A stretch of DNA of 64,000 bases. Origin: Beverwykella pulmonaria. Taxonomy: Eukaryota; Ascomycota; Dothideomycetes; Pleosporales; Melanommataceae. Each line of letters starts with the position of its first letter. Within the stretch, counting starts at the first letter, position 1. The notes under the pieces were generated by a model. That model made no database searches. It was not told where the DNA came from and saw only the letters and a list, made by a program, of their open reading frames with translations. Shown here piece after piece: positions 31,409 to 40,979 of the stretch. Location of the stretch: contig BCHH01000003.1 in the NCBI GenBank assembly GCA_001599595.1, positions 3,515,151 through 3,579,150 on the forward strand, in the 5' to 3' direction. The translations under genes were made by a program, and so were the position numbers.

Positions 31409-31583
31409 GATGTGAGACTACATGATTCTTTGCGACGGAGTCAGTACTTAAAACCTGGGGAAGTGAATGAAGCTCGGAACAAACGGCCAGCGTCGGCTCA
31501 TGGCCGCTTAGTCAGTAATGATAGCACGTGCGACCGTGGATCACTGAAATCGCGCCAAGCATCTCGACTTCATCTCATCAACG
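31409..31583. promoter_or_regulatory. short divergent promoter with a CACGTG box
   Basis: 175 bp between the start codons of two mitochondrial enzymes. A CACGTG box sits at 31525-31530, roughly 59 bp before the COQ5 ATG. Shared control is inferred. Confidence 0.5.
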
Positions 31584-32597
31584 ATGAATGCACAAATACC
31601 GAAACAGCTGCTGAGGCGCCAATTGATTGCGGGCGGGAAGAGGATTGTATCAAGAGAGCCAACCAGGTGTTTCTCTTCCTCACTTCTGCATGCTCAACAA
31701 CAAACTCCGCCTCCAAAAACTCCTCGCGATGCGCCTACAACCACACATTTTGGCTTCGAAACAGTGGCGGAGGCGCTGAAGGAGCAGAAGGGTAAGTCTC
31801 TCGCGGAAAAGATACTTCTTTGGTTCCATTGAACCTAATTAAGTACAGTCGGAGCCGTCTTCTCCTCCGTCGCTTCATCCTACGATACCATGAATGACCT
31901 CATGTCCCTCGGCATCCACCGCCTATGGAAAGACCACTTCGTCCGAAACCTGAACCCGGGTCGAAATCCCCTTACTTCGTCACCATCGTCAGAACAGGGT
32001 TGGAACATCCTAGACATTGCAGGTGGAACTGGCGATATCGCCTTCCGCATGCTCGACCACGCTTCCACAATCAATAATGACGCGCATACACGAGTGACGG
32101 TTGCAGACATCAATCCAGACATGCTAGCAGAGGGAAAGAAACGAGCGCTACAGTCTCCCTACGCCCGCACACCGCGGCTGAAGTTTGTAGAGGCAAACGC
32201 GGAGAAATTAGACATGATTCCCGATGCCAGCGTCGACCTTTACACCGTGGCCTTCGGCATCCGCAATTTCACGCACAAGGAAGCCGCTCTCCGGGAAGCA
32301 TATCGAGTGCTAAAACCTGGCGGCGTATTCGCCTGTCTGGAGTTCTCAAAAGTCAACAATCCGCTCTTCGATGCGGTGTACAAGCGGTGGAGCTTCGGTG
32401 CAATACCACTCATTGGACAATTGGTCGCAAGCGACAGGGACAGCTACCAGTATTTAGTGGAGAGCATCGAGCGCTTTCCTAGCCAAACCGAATTCAGAGA
32501 TATGATTCAGGAGGCGGGATTCCTTGTTCCAGGACAAGGCTGGGAAGATTTGACAGGCGGGATCGCTGCTATCCACAAGGGAGTGAAGCCTGTATGA
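31584..32597 (+). CDS. COQ5: 2-methoxy-6-polyprenyl-benzoquinol methyltransferase COQ5, mitochondrial
   Basis: Two exons, 31584-31791 and 31849-32597, giving 318 codons plus stop. A basic, Ser-rich N-terminus is consistent with mitochondrial import. The UbiE/COQ5 signatures are all present: F-S-S-V-A-S-S-Y-D-x-M-N-D-L-M-S-L-G-I-H-R-L-W-K near the splice, SAM motif I with I-L-D-I-A-G-G-T-G-D-I-A-F, motif II Y-T-V-A-F-G-I-R-N-F, and R-V-L-K-P-G-G-V-F. It methylates the C5 position of the ubiquinone ring precursor on the matrix side of the inner membrane. The intron is 57 nt. Confidence 0.96.
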
Positions 32598-33356
32598 TGA
32601 GATTCTGGGAGATGTAATTGTATATTAGCTAGAACGGAGTGGAAATAGGTACAACCCTCACTCAACGCCAGAAGTCATGTTATGGTAGCAAAACGACTGC
32701 TAGATTCAATGTACACAGTAGCTAAACGCAAATTCAACACGAACAGAACCATAGATTTGCTCCATTCAACTCTCATACGAATCCAACCAAGCCCCTTCCC
32801 ATCAGAAATCCCCTCTACAACCCTGGCTTGGATCCGCCAGCCCGTGATTCCCTTAACGATATCTGGCTTGACACTATCTTCGACGATGCGTGTCCGGCGA
32901 GGGACTTCCGAAAGTGGGACCGGAAGTTGCTAGCGATGCTAGCTGTGCTATCAGAAGCTGTGTCGGGGCTAGGGAAGGGCGCGGGGCATATATTGGAGGC
33001 TAAGGCGGGGTTGAGGATGGCTGAGGAGGAACGACGAGGGGCAGATGGAGGTGAAGGTCGAAAATGTCCAATTTTGCATTGAGCATGAGATCAAACGACT
33101 GGTACGTCTACTGAATTTCGCGAGTGGATCCTCCTAGTTAGAGTATAGGTAGAGGCAAAGTGGTGAAAGAACGCTCTAATAGAACCCGACGGGGCACAAG
33201 AGAGGATGAGGTGGAGGAAAACTCGGTCAATTTGGTCTTGTTCTAGAACTGCAATGCTTGGCCAAAAGATGCCAAGTAGTCGAGGAGGGGGCGTGCATCC
33301 AGACGTAGGTTGCATTCATACATGCACTCTGTCAATTCCTATTTCATCCGTTGGAT
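32598..33356. other. intergenic region with a protein-like fragment
   Basis: Between COQ5 and MnSOD (convergent). From about 32790 to 33082 a plus-strand frame reads like protein (N-P-G-L-D-P-P-A-R-D-S-L-N-D-I-W-L-D-T, then F-R-K-W-D-R-K-L-L-A-M-L-A-V-L-S-E-A-V) but has no ATG. It may be a decayed gene end or a 3' exon. Confidence 0.3.
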
Positions 33357-34161
33357 CTACTGCAATCGCTTCTCAGCTGCCTTCCAGTTTACCACATTCC
33401 AGATTGCCTTGAAGTACTCGGCCTTGCGGTTCTGGTAGTCGAGGCTATGACCTGTTAGCCTATCCATTCGCTCTCACATAGCATCACAAGGCAGCTTACT
33501 AGTACGCATGCTCCCAAGCATCAATGCCCAGAATCGGCCGGAATTGACCCACAACAGCGTCCTGATTCGCATACGTCTTGATAGAAATGCTTCCCGTCTG
33601 CGTATCCTGCACCAACCACGCCCACCCACTTCCCTGAATACCCGCCAACGCAGTGTTGAACTTCTCCTTGAGAGCATCCAAGCTCCCATAACTGTCATTG
33701 ATGGCCTTGGACAGCTTGCCGGTTGGGGGCTCGCCGCCGCCCTGGGAGGTCGGAGCCAGGTTCTCCCAGAAGAGGGTGTGGTTGATGTGGCCGCCGCCGT
33801 GGAAGTTGATGAGGGGCTGCAGGGCAATCTGAGCTTGGATGTCTTCTTTTTGCTTGGCTTCAGCCATCTGCTCCGAGAAGTTGTTGAAGGAGGTCACGTA
33901 GGTTTGGTGGTGGTTCTTGTGGTGGAGCTCCATGATCTTGCCGGAGATGGAGGGCTCGAGGGCGCCGTAGTCGTCTGAAAGAGGAGTCAGCCTTCCACTT
34001 TTATGGCACAGTTATTTTTTTTGCGTACATGTGAGGTCGGGAAGTGTCGCCTTTCCTCGAACGAAGGTCGGACTCGCGAGCCCAGCACGGAATGCAGCCG
34101 TGGGAGCGGAGGCCCGCAGTGCAGAGCGCAAGGCGGTGGGACGGAAGAGCGTGGACGACAT
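33357..34161 (-). CDS. SOD2: manganese superoxide dismutase, mitochondrial
   Basis: Exons on minus: 34161-34029, 33974-33500 and 33444-33357, giving 231 codons plus stop. The first exon gives an acid-free Arg/Ala/Ser-rich presequence ([13 protein letters not shown]). The mature part has L-P-D-L-T-Y-D-Y-G-A-L-E, the metal-binding histidines in M-E-L-H-H-K-N-H-H and [10 protein letters not shown], and the signature [17 protein letters not shown] carries the Gln position typical of Mn rather than Fe enzymes. The last intron's acceptor must be the TAG ending at 33445: the nearer CAG would put a stop in frame. It removes matrix superoxide. Confidence 0.95.
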
Positions 34162-34727
34162 GGCTGCAATTGATAGTGAGGGATCAATTGGTCAGTATGT
34201 AGGTGCAGGGTGTGAAGGGGAGGAGGCGTAAGTATTTTGACGTTGTAATAGAGGTGGAGCTCTTCTCGGCTGGAGCCCGCCCATTTCGTCATCTTCCCTC
34301 AACCTCCGAGCTGTCAACTCGCCACCTTGCGCTGCTGTCCAATCCTATCACCCGTCAAGGCGAACAAGCGTCTGTCCCGCATGGGTAAGGAATCCGAAGA
34401 GCAAATCCATTATCAACCCTCCAAAACGTGAATTCCCTCGCCCGAAGCCGTTGCCGGCGAAACCGAGCTGTGGCTGCAGTTGTGGCGCTCATCATCCCAC
34501 TAGTTCACGCCAGCCACTCCAGGACTCACCCAACACTTGCATCTTGACGCCGCACAGTTTTTCCTGCCCGCGTGCCTGGTGAGAAAGGACAAATAATCAG
34601 GCACCTCACGCCATGTCTCACGCCATTGCTTCTAGAAACGTTCTATAAGTAATTTCTCCAAGGCTGGGATCTAACTACGCTCCATCGACAATTCGTCGCC
34701 TACCCCACCATCGCGATCGTCATCGGC
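34162..34727. promoter_or_regulatory. divergent promoter of SOD2 and the acyltransferase
   Basis: 566 bp between start codons. There is a CCAAT on plus near 34338 and GATA-type cores on the minus strand near 34344 and 34410. The full SreA-type ATCWGATAA iron-response motif was not seen. Confidence 0.4.
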
Positions 34728-36391
34728 ATGGCGCCTTCCATGGTCCACCTGCCCAACGGCCAGAACATAACAGTAACCCCAGTCTTCGGTGGCTTGTTCT
34801 TCAAGTCCAACGACACTACAAGCAACCATTCATCCTTCCCGTCTGGCTGGACCATAGTATTAAACTCGGAGAATGAACGCGACCCAGAGCTCGAGCACGT
34901 CGGCCCGCGCGACGAAGAACCCGCACACACGATGGAAGAAATGAGGCTCCCCAGAAAACAGGGCTTGCACCGGTACAAGAAACCGACGCTGAACCACGAC
35001 CACCTGTACATATCCTCCATCTCGAACCCTAGCAGCAATGACTTCAAGCCCGCCAGCTCACCCACCAGGCAGATCGCCATGATGCTATGGACCACGCTGT
35101 ATTGGTACTTCCATCAGCCAGAGCCGATACTGCAGATCACCAATGCCGCGTCCAGGAACACGCCCAATTCAGGAAAGCCTGAGGGGGAGTGGAGAATCTC
35201 GATCAATAGAGAGGGCATATTCAAGGGTAAGGTGGTGCTGCCGAAGCTGGAGCGCATGGGATTGATCGCCAGCGAGGAGTCGAGCGTAGGGGAGATGCAG
35301 GACGAGACGTCGCATGAGGGCTGGATGAAGATGTTCGTCAGTCGTAGGACCTTCTGGCAATTGGACCCTCGCATCTACCTGTTCACACTGTCGCCCATGT
35401 CCCAATCGCCCTTCCCCTCCGGATCGCCCTACGCATCCCGACCCGGCTCACCAGTCCTTGGCGTAACCAGCCCCACCTCCAAAGATGCCGAGCTGGAGCA
35501 AGTATCCCAAGGTCTCTGGTCACCTACAGCCCCAGGCCCCTTCCACTCCTCCAGCCACCTCCCAACCTACTACCCCCCACCTCCCCCACAGTACATCTTC
35601 TCCAACCACGTCCGGCACCCCATACGCCCCAAACCACCCCGGCAAGGCGAGCTCTTCTACACGCGCTACATCCCCAGTGTGAGCCAATACCTCTCCTTCC
35701 GTGTTGCATCCATCTCTTCGAAGCCTCTCCACCACCGTGGCCCTGTATCCTCACACATTGCCACGCCCCACCGCAGCTCCCCTCTCCCTGTCTCTGACTC
35801 CGTGGTCCCCACCGTGGGCACCCTCAACCTAGGCCTCTCTGACCCAGAATACCTGCACAAGTGGATGAACGACCCGCGGGTGTCCTACTTCTGGGGCGAA
35901 TCCGGCCCGCAATTGCACCAAGAAGAATTCCTAAAAAAGGGCCTGCGCAGCAGGAACAGTTTCCCGGTAATCGGCTGCTGGGACGGCAAACCCTTCGGCT
36001 ATTTCGAAATCTACTGGGTCAAGGAAGATAATATCGGCAAGTATCTGTCGAATGTAGGCGACTACGATCGCGGGATCCACTGTCTAGTAGGCGAGCAGGA
36101 GTTTAGAGGTGAGCACAGAGTGAGGGTGTGGTTGAGCGCGCTGGTGCATTATCTATGGTTGGCGGATAATAGAACCGAGACAATTATCCTAGAGCCCAGG
36201 GTCGATAATGAAAAGTATGTATATATCCTCCATCACCGTATTTAGAGGAGCGGGAAGCTAATTGTGCGTCTAGGTTGGCGCAGTACTGCCTCGACGCAGG
36301 CTTCTACAAGGAGCGTGAACTCAGCTTCCCACATAAGCAATCCAATCTACTGAAGATAAAGCGGGATGCTTGGGACGGGCCAGCATTGTAG
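34728..36391 (+). CDS. hydroxyornithine acyltransferase, SidL/SidF-like (GNAT)
   Basis: Two exons, 34728-36214 and 36274-36391, giving 534 codons plus stop. The C-terminal third is the siderophore acyltransferase (IucB/RimJ-like) domain: [13 protein letters not shown], then [22 protein letters not shown], the acetyl-CoA loop region [15 protein letters not shown], and [18 protein letters not shown] across the splice. The N-terminal domain is degenerate as in fungal SidF/SidL. These enzymes acylate N5-hydroxyornithine for ferricrocin (SidL, acetyl) or fusarinine-type siderophores (SidF, anhydromevalonyl). No NRPS or transporter lies nearby, which fits SidL better, but the acyl donor is not provable here. 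The intron is 59 nt. Confidence 0.88.
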
Positions 36392-36877
36392 GTGTAGGTG
36401 AGTCATCAATATGTGTATTGGTTTGATTTGATCTGGAGATTCTTTCTTGTTGTAATTGGGACTCTGGGAATACCACGAGCCAGGGGTAGGGAGCCTGCTT
36501 CTCTGATACTTAAGCGGCATATTGTCTCTTTCCTTTTCCTTTCCTTTCCTTTTTTTCCCTTCCTTTCTATCCAACTCCACACAATATGAAACTGGTCGTA
36601 ATGATGCTTTGAATCCAGAGATAATAGAGGGGTATTCATTTCTTACTGAGCGCTAGTCTATACCATGTAGATCATCCACCTCCACTTCTCCAACTCCATC
36701 TACACAGCACCAATCGCCAACAGGCCCACTAATGCAAATTAAAATCGACCAAGCGTCCAATGCATGCACACAACCCAGCACTGCTACCAACGCCCTGCGT
36801 ACCCAAAAGAACGAGAGGTATAAAACATAAAACATAAGCTCAATCCTCAAACGCCTATTCTCTCCCGTCCATGCTCT
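36392..36877. other. convergent 3' region with a pyrimidine tract
   Basis: 486 bp between facing stop codons. A run of T/C with repeated CCTTT units lies at about 36527-36572. No gene. Confidence 0.5.
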
Positions 36878-39800
36878 CTATATCTTCCTCGATCTCCGCC
36901 TCGGCAGCCCCGCCTCAGCAACCGGCGGCACGATGGCCTGTGACACCGGCATGGGGATTCCTTTCTTCGGCGTCGCAGTCGCAATGCTTCTCGCTTGCTG
37001 GTTCTCCTTGCCGTCTACTGGAACAGCAATACCGGACATGGGCTGAAGTAGCTTGACCTTCTTCGGCGTGGCAAGACGGCTCTTACGCTCCTTCGAGAGT
37101 TTGATTGCCCCCTTTGCAGGTTCAGCTGGAGCAGGCGCGGCTTCCAGAACTAGGGCGGCTGGAGTGCTGAAAGACGTAGAAGCCGCCGATGGGTTGTCTG
37201 CTGAACATGTGGCAACGGGCATCTTCTTCATGCGGGAGGGCTTGTGCTTAGGGAGGCGTTGGAGCGAAGGAGCCGGTACTGATGTTTCTTTCTCGTCCGC
37301 AACATCATCTGGTAGCATTGAAGATGGGCCCAGGAGATCCTTGCCAGGGGTTCCATTTACTGCGCCAAGATCTTTAACGCGGCGGGTCTTTGCCGTAGAG
37401 GTCTTCTCTTTGGATACCTTGACTTTGGGCTTGGACGATGGCGCAGAGAGACTGAGTTCGTCGGGCGTGGCTAAGCTCTCAGCTTCGGCTTTCATGTTTG
37501 CTTGTGTATCTGATCCTTCCTGGAAGTACTCCAGTGTTTCGTCCCAGCGGACGTTTTTCTTCCCCGAGACTGCATCAGTGGCTGAGGTTTTTATATCGTC
37601 GTTAGCCGTTTGTAGTGATGCAGCTTCGGTGGCAATCTTGGCAGCCTCGGTATGGAGACTGAACAACTTGACACTGACGGAGAAAGCGCCTTGCTTATTT
37701 TTCCGTGTATTATTGCGTGTAAGGAGGCCTAGTTCTTGGGCTTCTGTTTTCCTTAGAGCGATGGGTTCTGTGCCATCAGCACGGCGGACAGAAATGCTTT
37801 TGGGGCCGTCTGTTGGCTGAGGTGTAGATGAAAGAGCAGGTAGACGTGATTTGCGGGTACGAGTCGAACGTCTCGAGCTACGTGACGACTTGGGATCTTC
37901 AGTACCTTTAGTATTGGCCTGATCGGGGCCTGGTGACAGGGGTAGCTGCTGGTCAGCGTTGAGAGTGAGTGTCTGCGTAAGATCTAGAGTGACATCGTTG
38001 TCGTATTTCGATGGCGAGTTGGGGTCCTTATGCTCAAGAATCTTGCGTGGAGATGCGAGGGCATGGCGGATAGCATCTGAGTCGCGATAGTTGATAAGGG
38101 ACGAACGACGAGTAATGTTGTCGACTTTATTTGCCTTGCTTGCAGCCGCACGTGTGAGGAAGTCCTTAAGAATAGCAGTGTCGTCATCCAGGGCGATAGT
38201 CGCCGTGACATCATCCAGTCCGGGTTCCCGTGGAGGTGGCGATAGAGAGCGTAACCTTCGGGGTGCAGCTGCCGCTGAGCTAGGTATCAACACATTGAGC
38301 GTAAGACCATCTGCAATGTCATCCAACATAAAGTCTGTACATGCTATCGATGAAGTTTGCAGTTCTAGTGCTTCGTTCTCTCGATCTGGCAAGCTGTCCA
38401 CGTCCGCAGTGATGGCATCTCCGTTGGCGATAACATTCTCAACGGAAGATTCCACATTTCTTTCTGGAAGCACTACATCTTCAGTTCCTTCTCCCTTTAG
38501 TGTCATTTCGATATCCCGTTGTATGCCTAGCTGCAGAGACTCCTCTGTGAGGGTGTTCTCCTGCTCAAATGACTCTACTACAATTTCTGTGTCGTCCTTG
38601 TCGGAATTGCTTCGGTTCTGGAGAGAAAGCACACCAGGAAAGTCGAAAGAAATTTCGGACATTCCTGTCTCTTCGCCTTCGTCAAGTTGCGCTGAAAATT
38701 CGGCGGGTGCTGCAGACAATTCCTCGTTTAGTAATGGCTGATATCCATTGGTTGTAGAGACTATTGAGAGCTCTGCGTCTTGTTCGAATTCATGTAGATC
38801 CTTGGTAGGTAAATCCTCAGCTTCCTCCTTATTCGCGTGAAGTAGAGTGTCCGCAACTGCTTCATTTTTAATCACCATTGTTGTGATTACATGCACCTCG
38901 CAATCCTCATTGAAGGTTAAGGTGTGCTCTTGCCCCACTGCCTCAGAGACCTCGTTGTCTTCCATATCTGCCTTATCTAAATGATGGCTCGGCGAATGAT
39001 TCTCAGTGAATAGAATGCGTTTAGTGATCAGATTATCCTCTCCTGGGGAACGAAAGAGCAACTGAATTGTAGCATCCTGTTCTGCTTGGGGTGAAGCTTT
39101 CGCGTTTTCACTGATCTGGACAGATTCGGTCGGCGAAGCGCGCTCATTCGGAGAGCGGAACATCGATTGAGTGTCAAGGTCCTCTTTCATTCCAGGCGAG
39201 CGATTCACGTCTCTGACGAACCAAGTGGTGTCATCCTGTTCTGTTACTAGTGAAGAATTCTTCGCTTCCGCAAGCAGCATTTGTTTCGTCGGAGAAGCTC
39301 GCTTGCTTTGGGATCGGAACAGTAGCTGCATCGTCCCACTCTGGTCTACTCTGGGCGAAGAATTCGTGTCTTCCGTGAATTGGATACATTCGAAATGAGA
39401 AGCAACCTTGCTTGGAGACCGGAAGGAGAACAGGACGGTGCCATCCTGCTCGATTCCGGACTCAGAGGGTATGGTGGTGGAATCTTCGCAAGGTTCAGGT
39501 AAGTGTGGAACATGGTCTTGTTGTCCATCAAACGTGAAGCCGAACGTCGCTCTTCTCTTGTCGCCTTCCAAAGCAGGTACCATTGCAAGCTCTACCTCCT
39601 CTTCGCAAGCCACGTCCCCTTCTGAGGTACTATCGTTACTGACGTCTGCCGGTTCTTGCAGTGAGTTTTCGTCGGCATATATTCGGTCGTCCATATCATT
39701 AAGTGACTCATCATAGTGAACAGCGTTCTTTCCTACAAATAATGTTAGCATACCAAGCTTCTTAATCCGGAACTTGTGTTGCACACTTGGAAGAACGCTT

Positions 39801-40162
39801 TTCCTGCGATCCCATCGCGTCGCTTTGTAGGCGCGTGTTTTGCCTTTGGATGTCGCAGCATTCTTCTCCATTGCATCTGGACTCATGCGCTGCAGCTTCT
39901 TGACAGCCCTAGACCGCGAGTCGTGCTCTTCTTCATCCTCATCCTCCACATCTTGCTTGTTTGCTGCTCGCGACTGGAGTGTGTATCTGCGAAAGACCTT
40001 CTTCTGTTTGCCATCACGGGATACCGTCACCTGGGGCTTGCGTTCCCATGCTCGAGGTGCCTTGGAAAGTGGAAGGGATATCGGGTCCAGGAAAGCGGTA
40101 TCTGCCTCGTGCCATGTCTGATTGAAGGTTGACAACGCGATTTTGCGAGGTGAGGGCGCCAT
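36878..40162 (-). CDS. large disordered protein with degenerate FRSPS repeats, unrecognised
   Basis: Intronless frame of 1094 residues from the first ATG at 40162. I do not recognise a family. The first 140 residues are basic (K-A-P-R-A-W-E-R-K-P-Q-V-T-V, V-F-R-R-Y) and seem the best ordered part. Codons near 39460-38990 hold about four degenerate copies of a 35-40-residue unit with L-F-R-S-P/Q-S-x-x-A-S-P-T and E-Q-D. A middle acidic part follows, then a basic region (R-R-S-T-R-T-R-K-S-R-L) with L-R-K-T-E-A-Q-E-L-G-L-L-T-R-N-N-T-R, then a Lys/Pro-rich tail ending R-R-R-S-R-K-I. Numerous S-P and T-P sites suggest cell-cycle phosphorylation and chromosomal or nuclear location; that is inference. 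At 39733-39753 the coding strand shows intron-like signals packed in 21 nt (see findings). Confidence 0.78.
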   Translation of the reverse strand: MAPSPRKIALSTFNQTWHEADTAFLDPISLPLSKAPRAWERKPQVTVSRDGKQKKVFRRYTLQSRAANKQDVEDEDEEEHDSRSRAVKKLQRMSPDAMEKNAATSKGKTRAYKATRWDRRKSVLPSVQHKFRIKKLGMLTLFVGKNAVHYDESLNDMDDRIYADENSLQEPADVSNDSTSEGDVACEEEVELAMVPALEGDKRRATFGFTFDGQQDHVPHLPEPCEDSTTIPSESGIEQDGTVLFSFRSPSKVASHFECIQFTEDTNSSPRVDQSGTMQLLFRSQSKRASPTKQMLLAEAKNSSLVTEQDDTTWFVRDVNRSPGMKEDLDTQSMFRSPNERASPTESVQISENAKASPQAEQDATIQLLFRSPGEDNLITKRILFTENHSPSHHLDKADMEDNEVSEAVGQEHTLTFNEDCEVHVITTMVIKNEAVADTLLHANKEEAEDLPTKDLHEFEQDAELSIVSTTNGYQPLLNEELSAAPAEFSAQLDEGEETGMSEISFDFPGVLSLQNRSNSDKDDTEIVVESFEQENTLTEESLQLGIQRDIEMTLKGEGTEDVVLPERNVESSVENVIANGDAITADVDSLPDRENEALELQTSSIACTDFMLDDIADGLTLNVLIPSSAAAAPRRLRSLSPPPREPGLDDVTATIALDDDTAILKDFLTRAAASKANKVDNITRRSSLINYRDSDAIRHALASPRKILEHKDPNSPSKYDNDVTLDLTQTLTLNADQQLPLSPGPDQANTKGTEDPKSSRSSRRSTRTRKSRLPALSSTPQPTDGPKSISVRRADGTEPIALRKTEAQELGLLTRNNTRKNKQGAFSVSVKLFSLHTEAAKIATEAASLQTANDDIKTSATDAVSGKKNVRWDETLEYFQEGSDTQANMKAEAESLATPDELSLSAPSSKPKVKVSKEKTSTAKTRRVKDLGAVNGTPGKDLLGPSSMLPDDVADEKETSVPAPSLQRLPKHKPSRMKKMPVATCSADNPSAASTSFSTPAALVLEAAPAPAEPAKGAIKLSKERKSRLATPKKVKLLQPMSGIAVPVDGKENQQARSIATATPKKGIPMPVSQAIVPPVAEAGLPRRRSRKI
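38990..39460 (-). repeat. degenerate 35-40-residue tandem repeats inside the disordered protein
   Basis: Copies share L-F-x-F-R-S-P-S-K, S-x-x-x-A-S-P-T, a short acidic helix (E-N/D-x-x-S-S-P) and E/D-Q-D/S-x-T. The first, second and last copies are clearest; the third is interrupted. Confidence 0.65.
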
Positions 40163-40489
40163 TATAAGCGGCAGGTGAAATCAACCTCTACGAAAATGTT
40201 ATCAATGATTCGAAGGCATGCGACCCTAGGGCGAAAGATGTACTCACTAAGGATAATGAACGGTGATTCGGTGCCGTCGCCAGGCAGCATGGTGCCGACA
40301 CATCAAAACAAACAGTCCGCCAGCATTGCCAAGCCACCCATGCGCTAGCCGCTTCTGCGAATTTTTGATCCGACCTCCACCACCGCGAGCATTCTCATTG
40401 CGCAAGACCTCAAGGCGCAAACCCACATATAAGTCGACTGAGATCTCTCTGCATCCACCGATCCTTCTTAACGGCAACGTCTATCCACC
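40163..40489. promoter_or_regulatory. divergent promoter region
   Basis: 327 bp between the start codons of the disordered protein gene and MRP10. No specific element identified. Confidence 0.4.
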
Positions 40490-40979
40490 ATGGTCCCAAA
40501 ACCGCAGGGCGCTGCAGCGGTCAAATCGGCCACGCACCGACCGTTACCTCCGCTCCCAAAGCTTCGCGTTAGACGGCCGAACAAACCAGAGATGAACCCA
40601 TGCCTTGGTGTAATGGCATCAGTTTTGGGTAGGTACACGCTCAATGGAGCTTCTTTGGCACTGGCGAGCTCCATGGACGGGTGGGAAAGAGCTTGCCTGT
40701 ACCGAGGCGACTGAGGTGGAAATTCTCTTTGAGCAATCGTATTGACAGTCTTCATAGGTTGTTGGGCGTCATCAGGATACAGCATCCAAGGATGTGCACA
40801 GCTTGAGGTCAAGCTAAGACAGTGTATGGACGCGCCGGTACGTCTAGTCTATTTGCGCACCAGTGCAGACACCCATTGACGCATCTTTGCAGAGACCTCC
40901 AAATCAGAAGCACAACAACATCAATTACCATCTGTCACGCATGTATCCGAAGATTATTGGACCACACAAGCGAGACTAA
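40490..40979 (+). CDS. MRP10: mitochondrial small ribosomal subunit protein Mrp10/mS37 (CHCH)
   Basis: Small three-exon gene: 40490-40628, 40758-40837 and 40893-40979, giving 101 codons plus stop. Introns are 129 and 55 nt. The N-terminus R-P-L-P-P-L-P-K-L-R-V-R-R-P matches the basic Pro-rich start of yeast Mrp10. The splices build a twin C-x9-C domain: C-L-G-V-M-A-S-V-L-G-C-W-A-S-S-G-Y, then C-A-Q-L-E-V-K-L-R-Q-C-M-D. The last exon gives N-N-I-N-Y-H-L-S-R-M-Y-P-K-I-I-G-P-H-K-R-D, the conserved end of this family. It is imported by the Mia40 disulfide relay and placed in the mitochondrial small ribosomal subunit. No single continuous frame shows it; the first exon alone runs on into unrelated residues. 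Confidence 0.93.

Noticed and set aside
25551..36391. A secondary-metabolite cluster around the 2OG oxygenase and the siderophore-type acyltransferase
   Set aside because: The intervening genes (GMPPA, BCKDH E1-alpha, COQ5, MnSOD) are primary metabolism and there is no NRPS, PKS, P450, transporter or pathway regulator.
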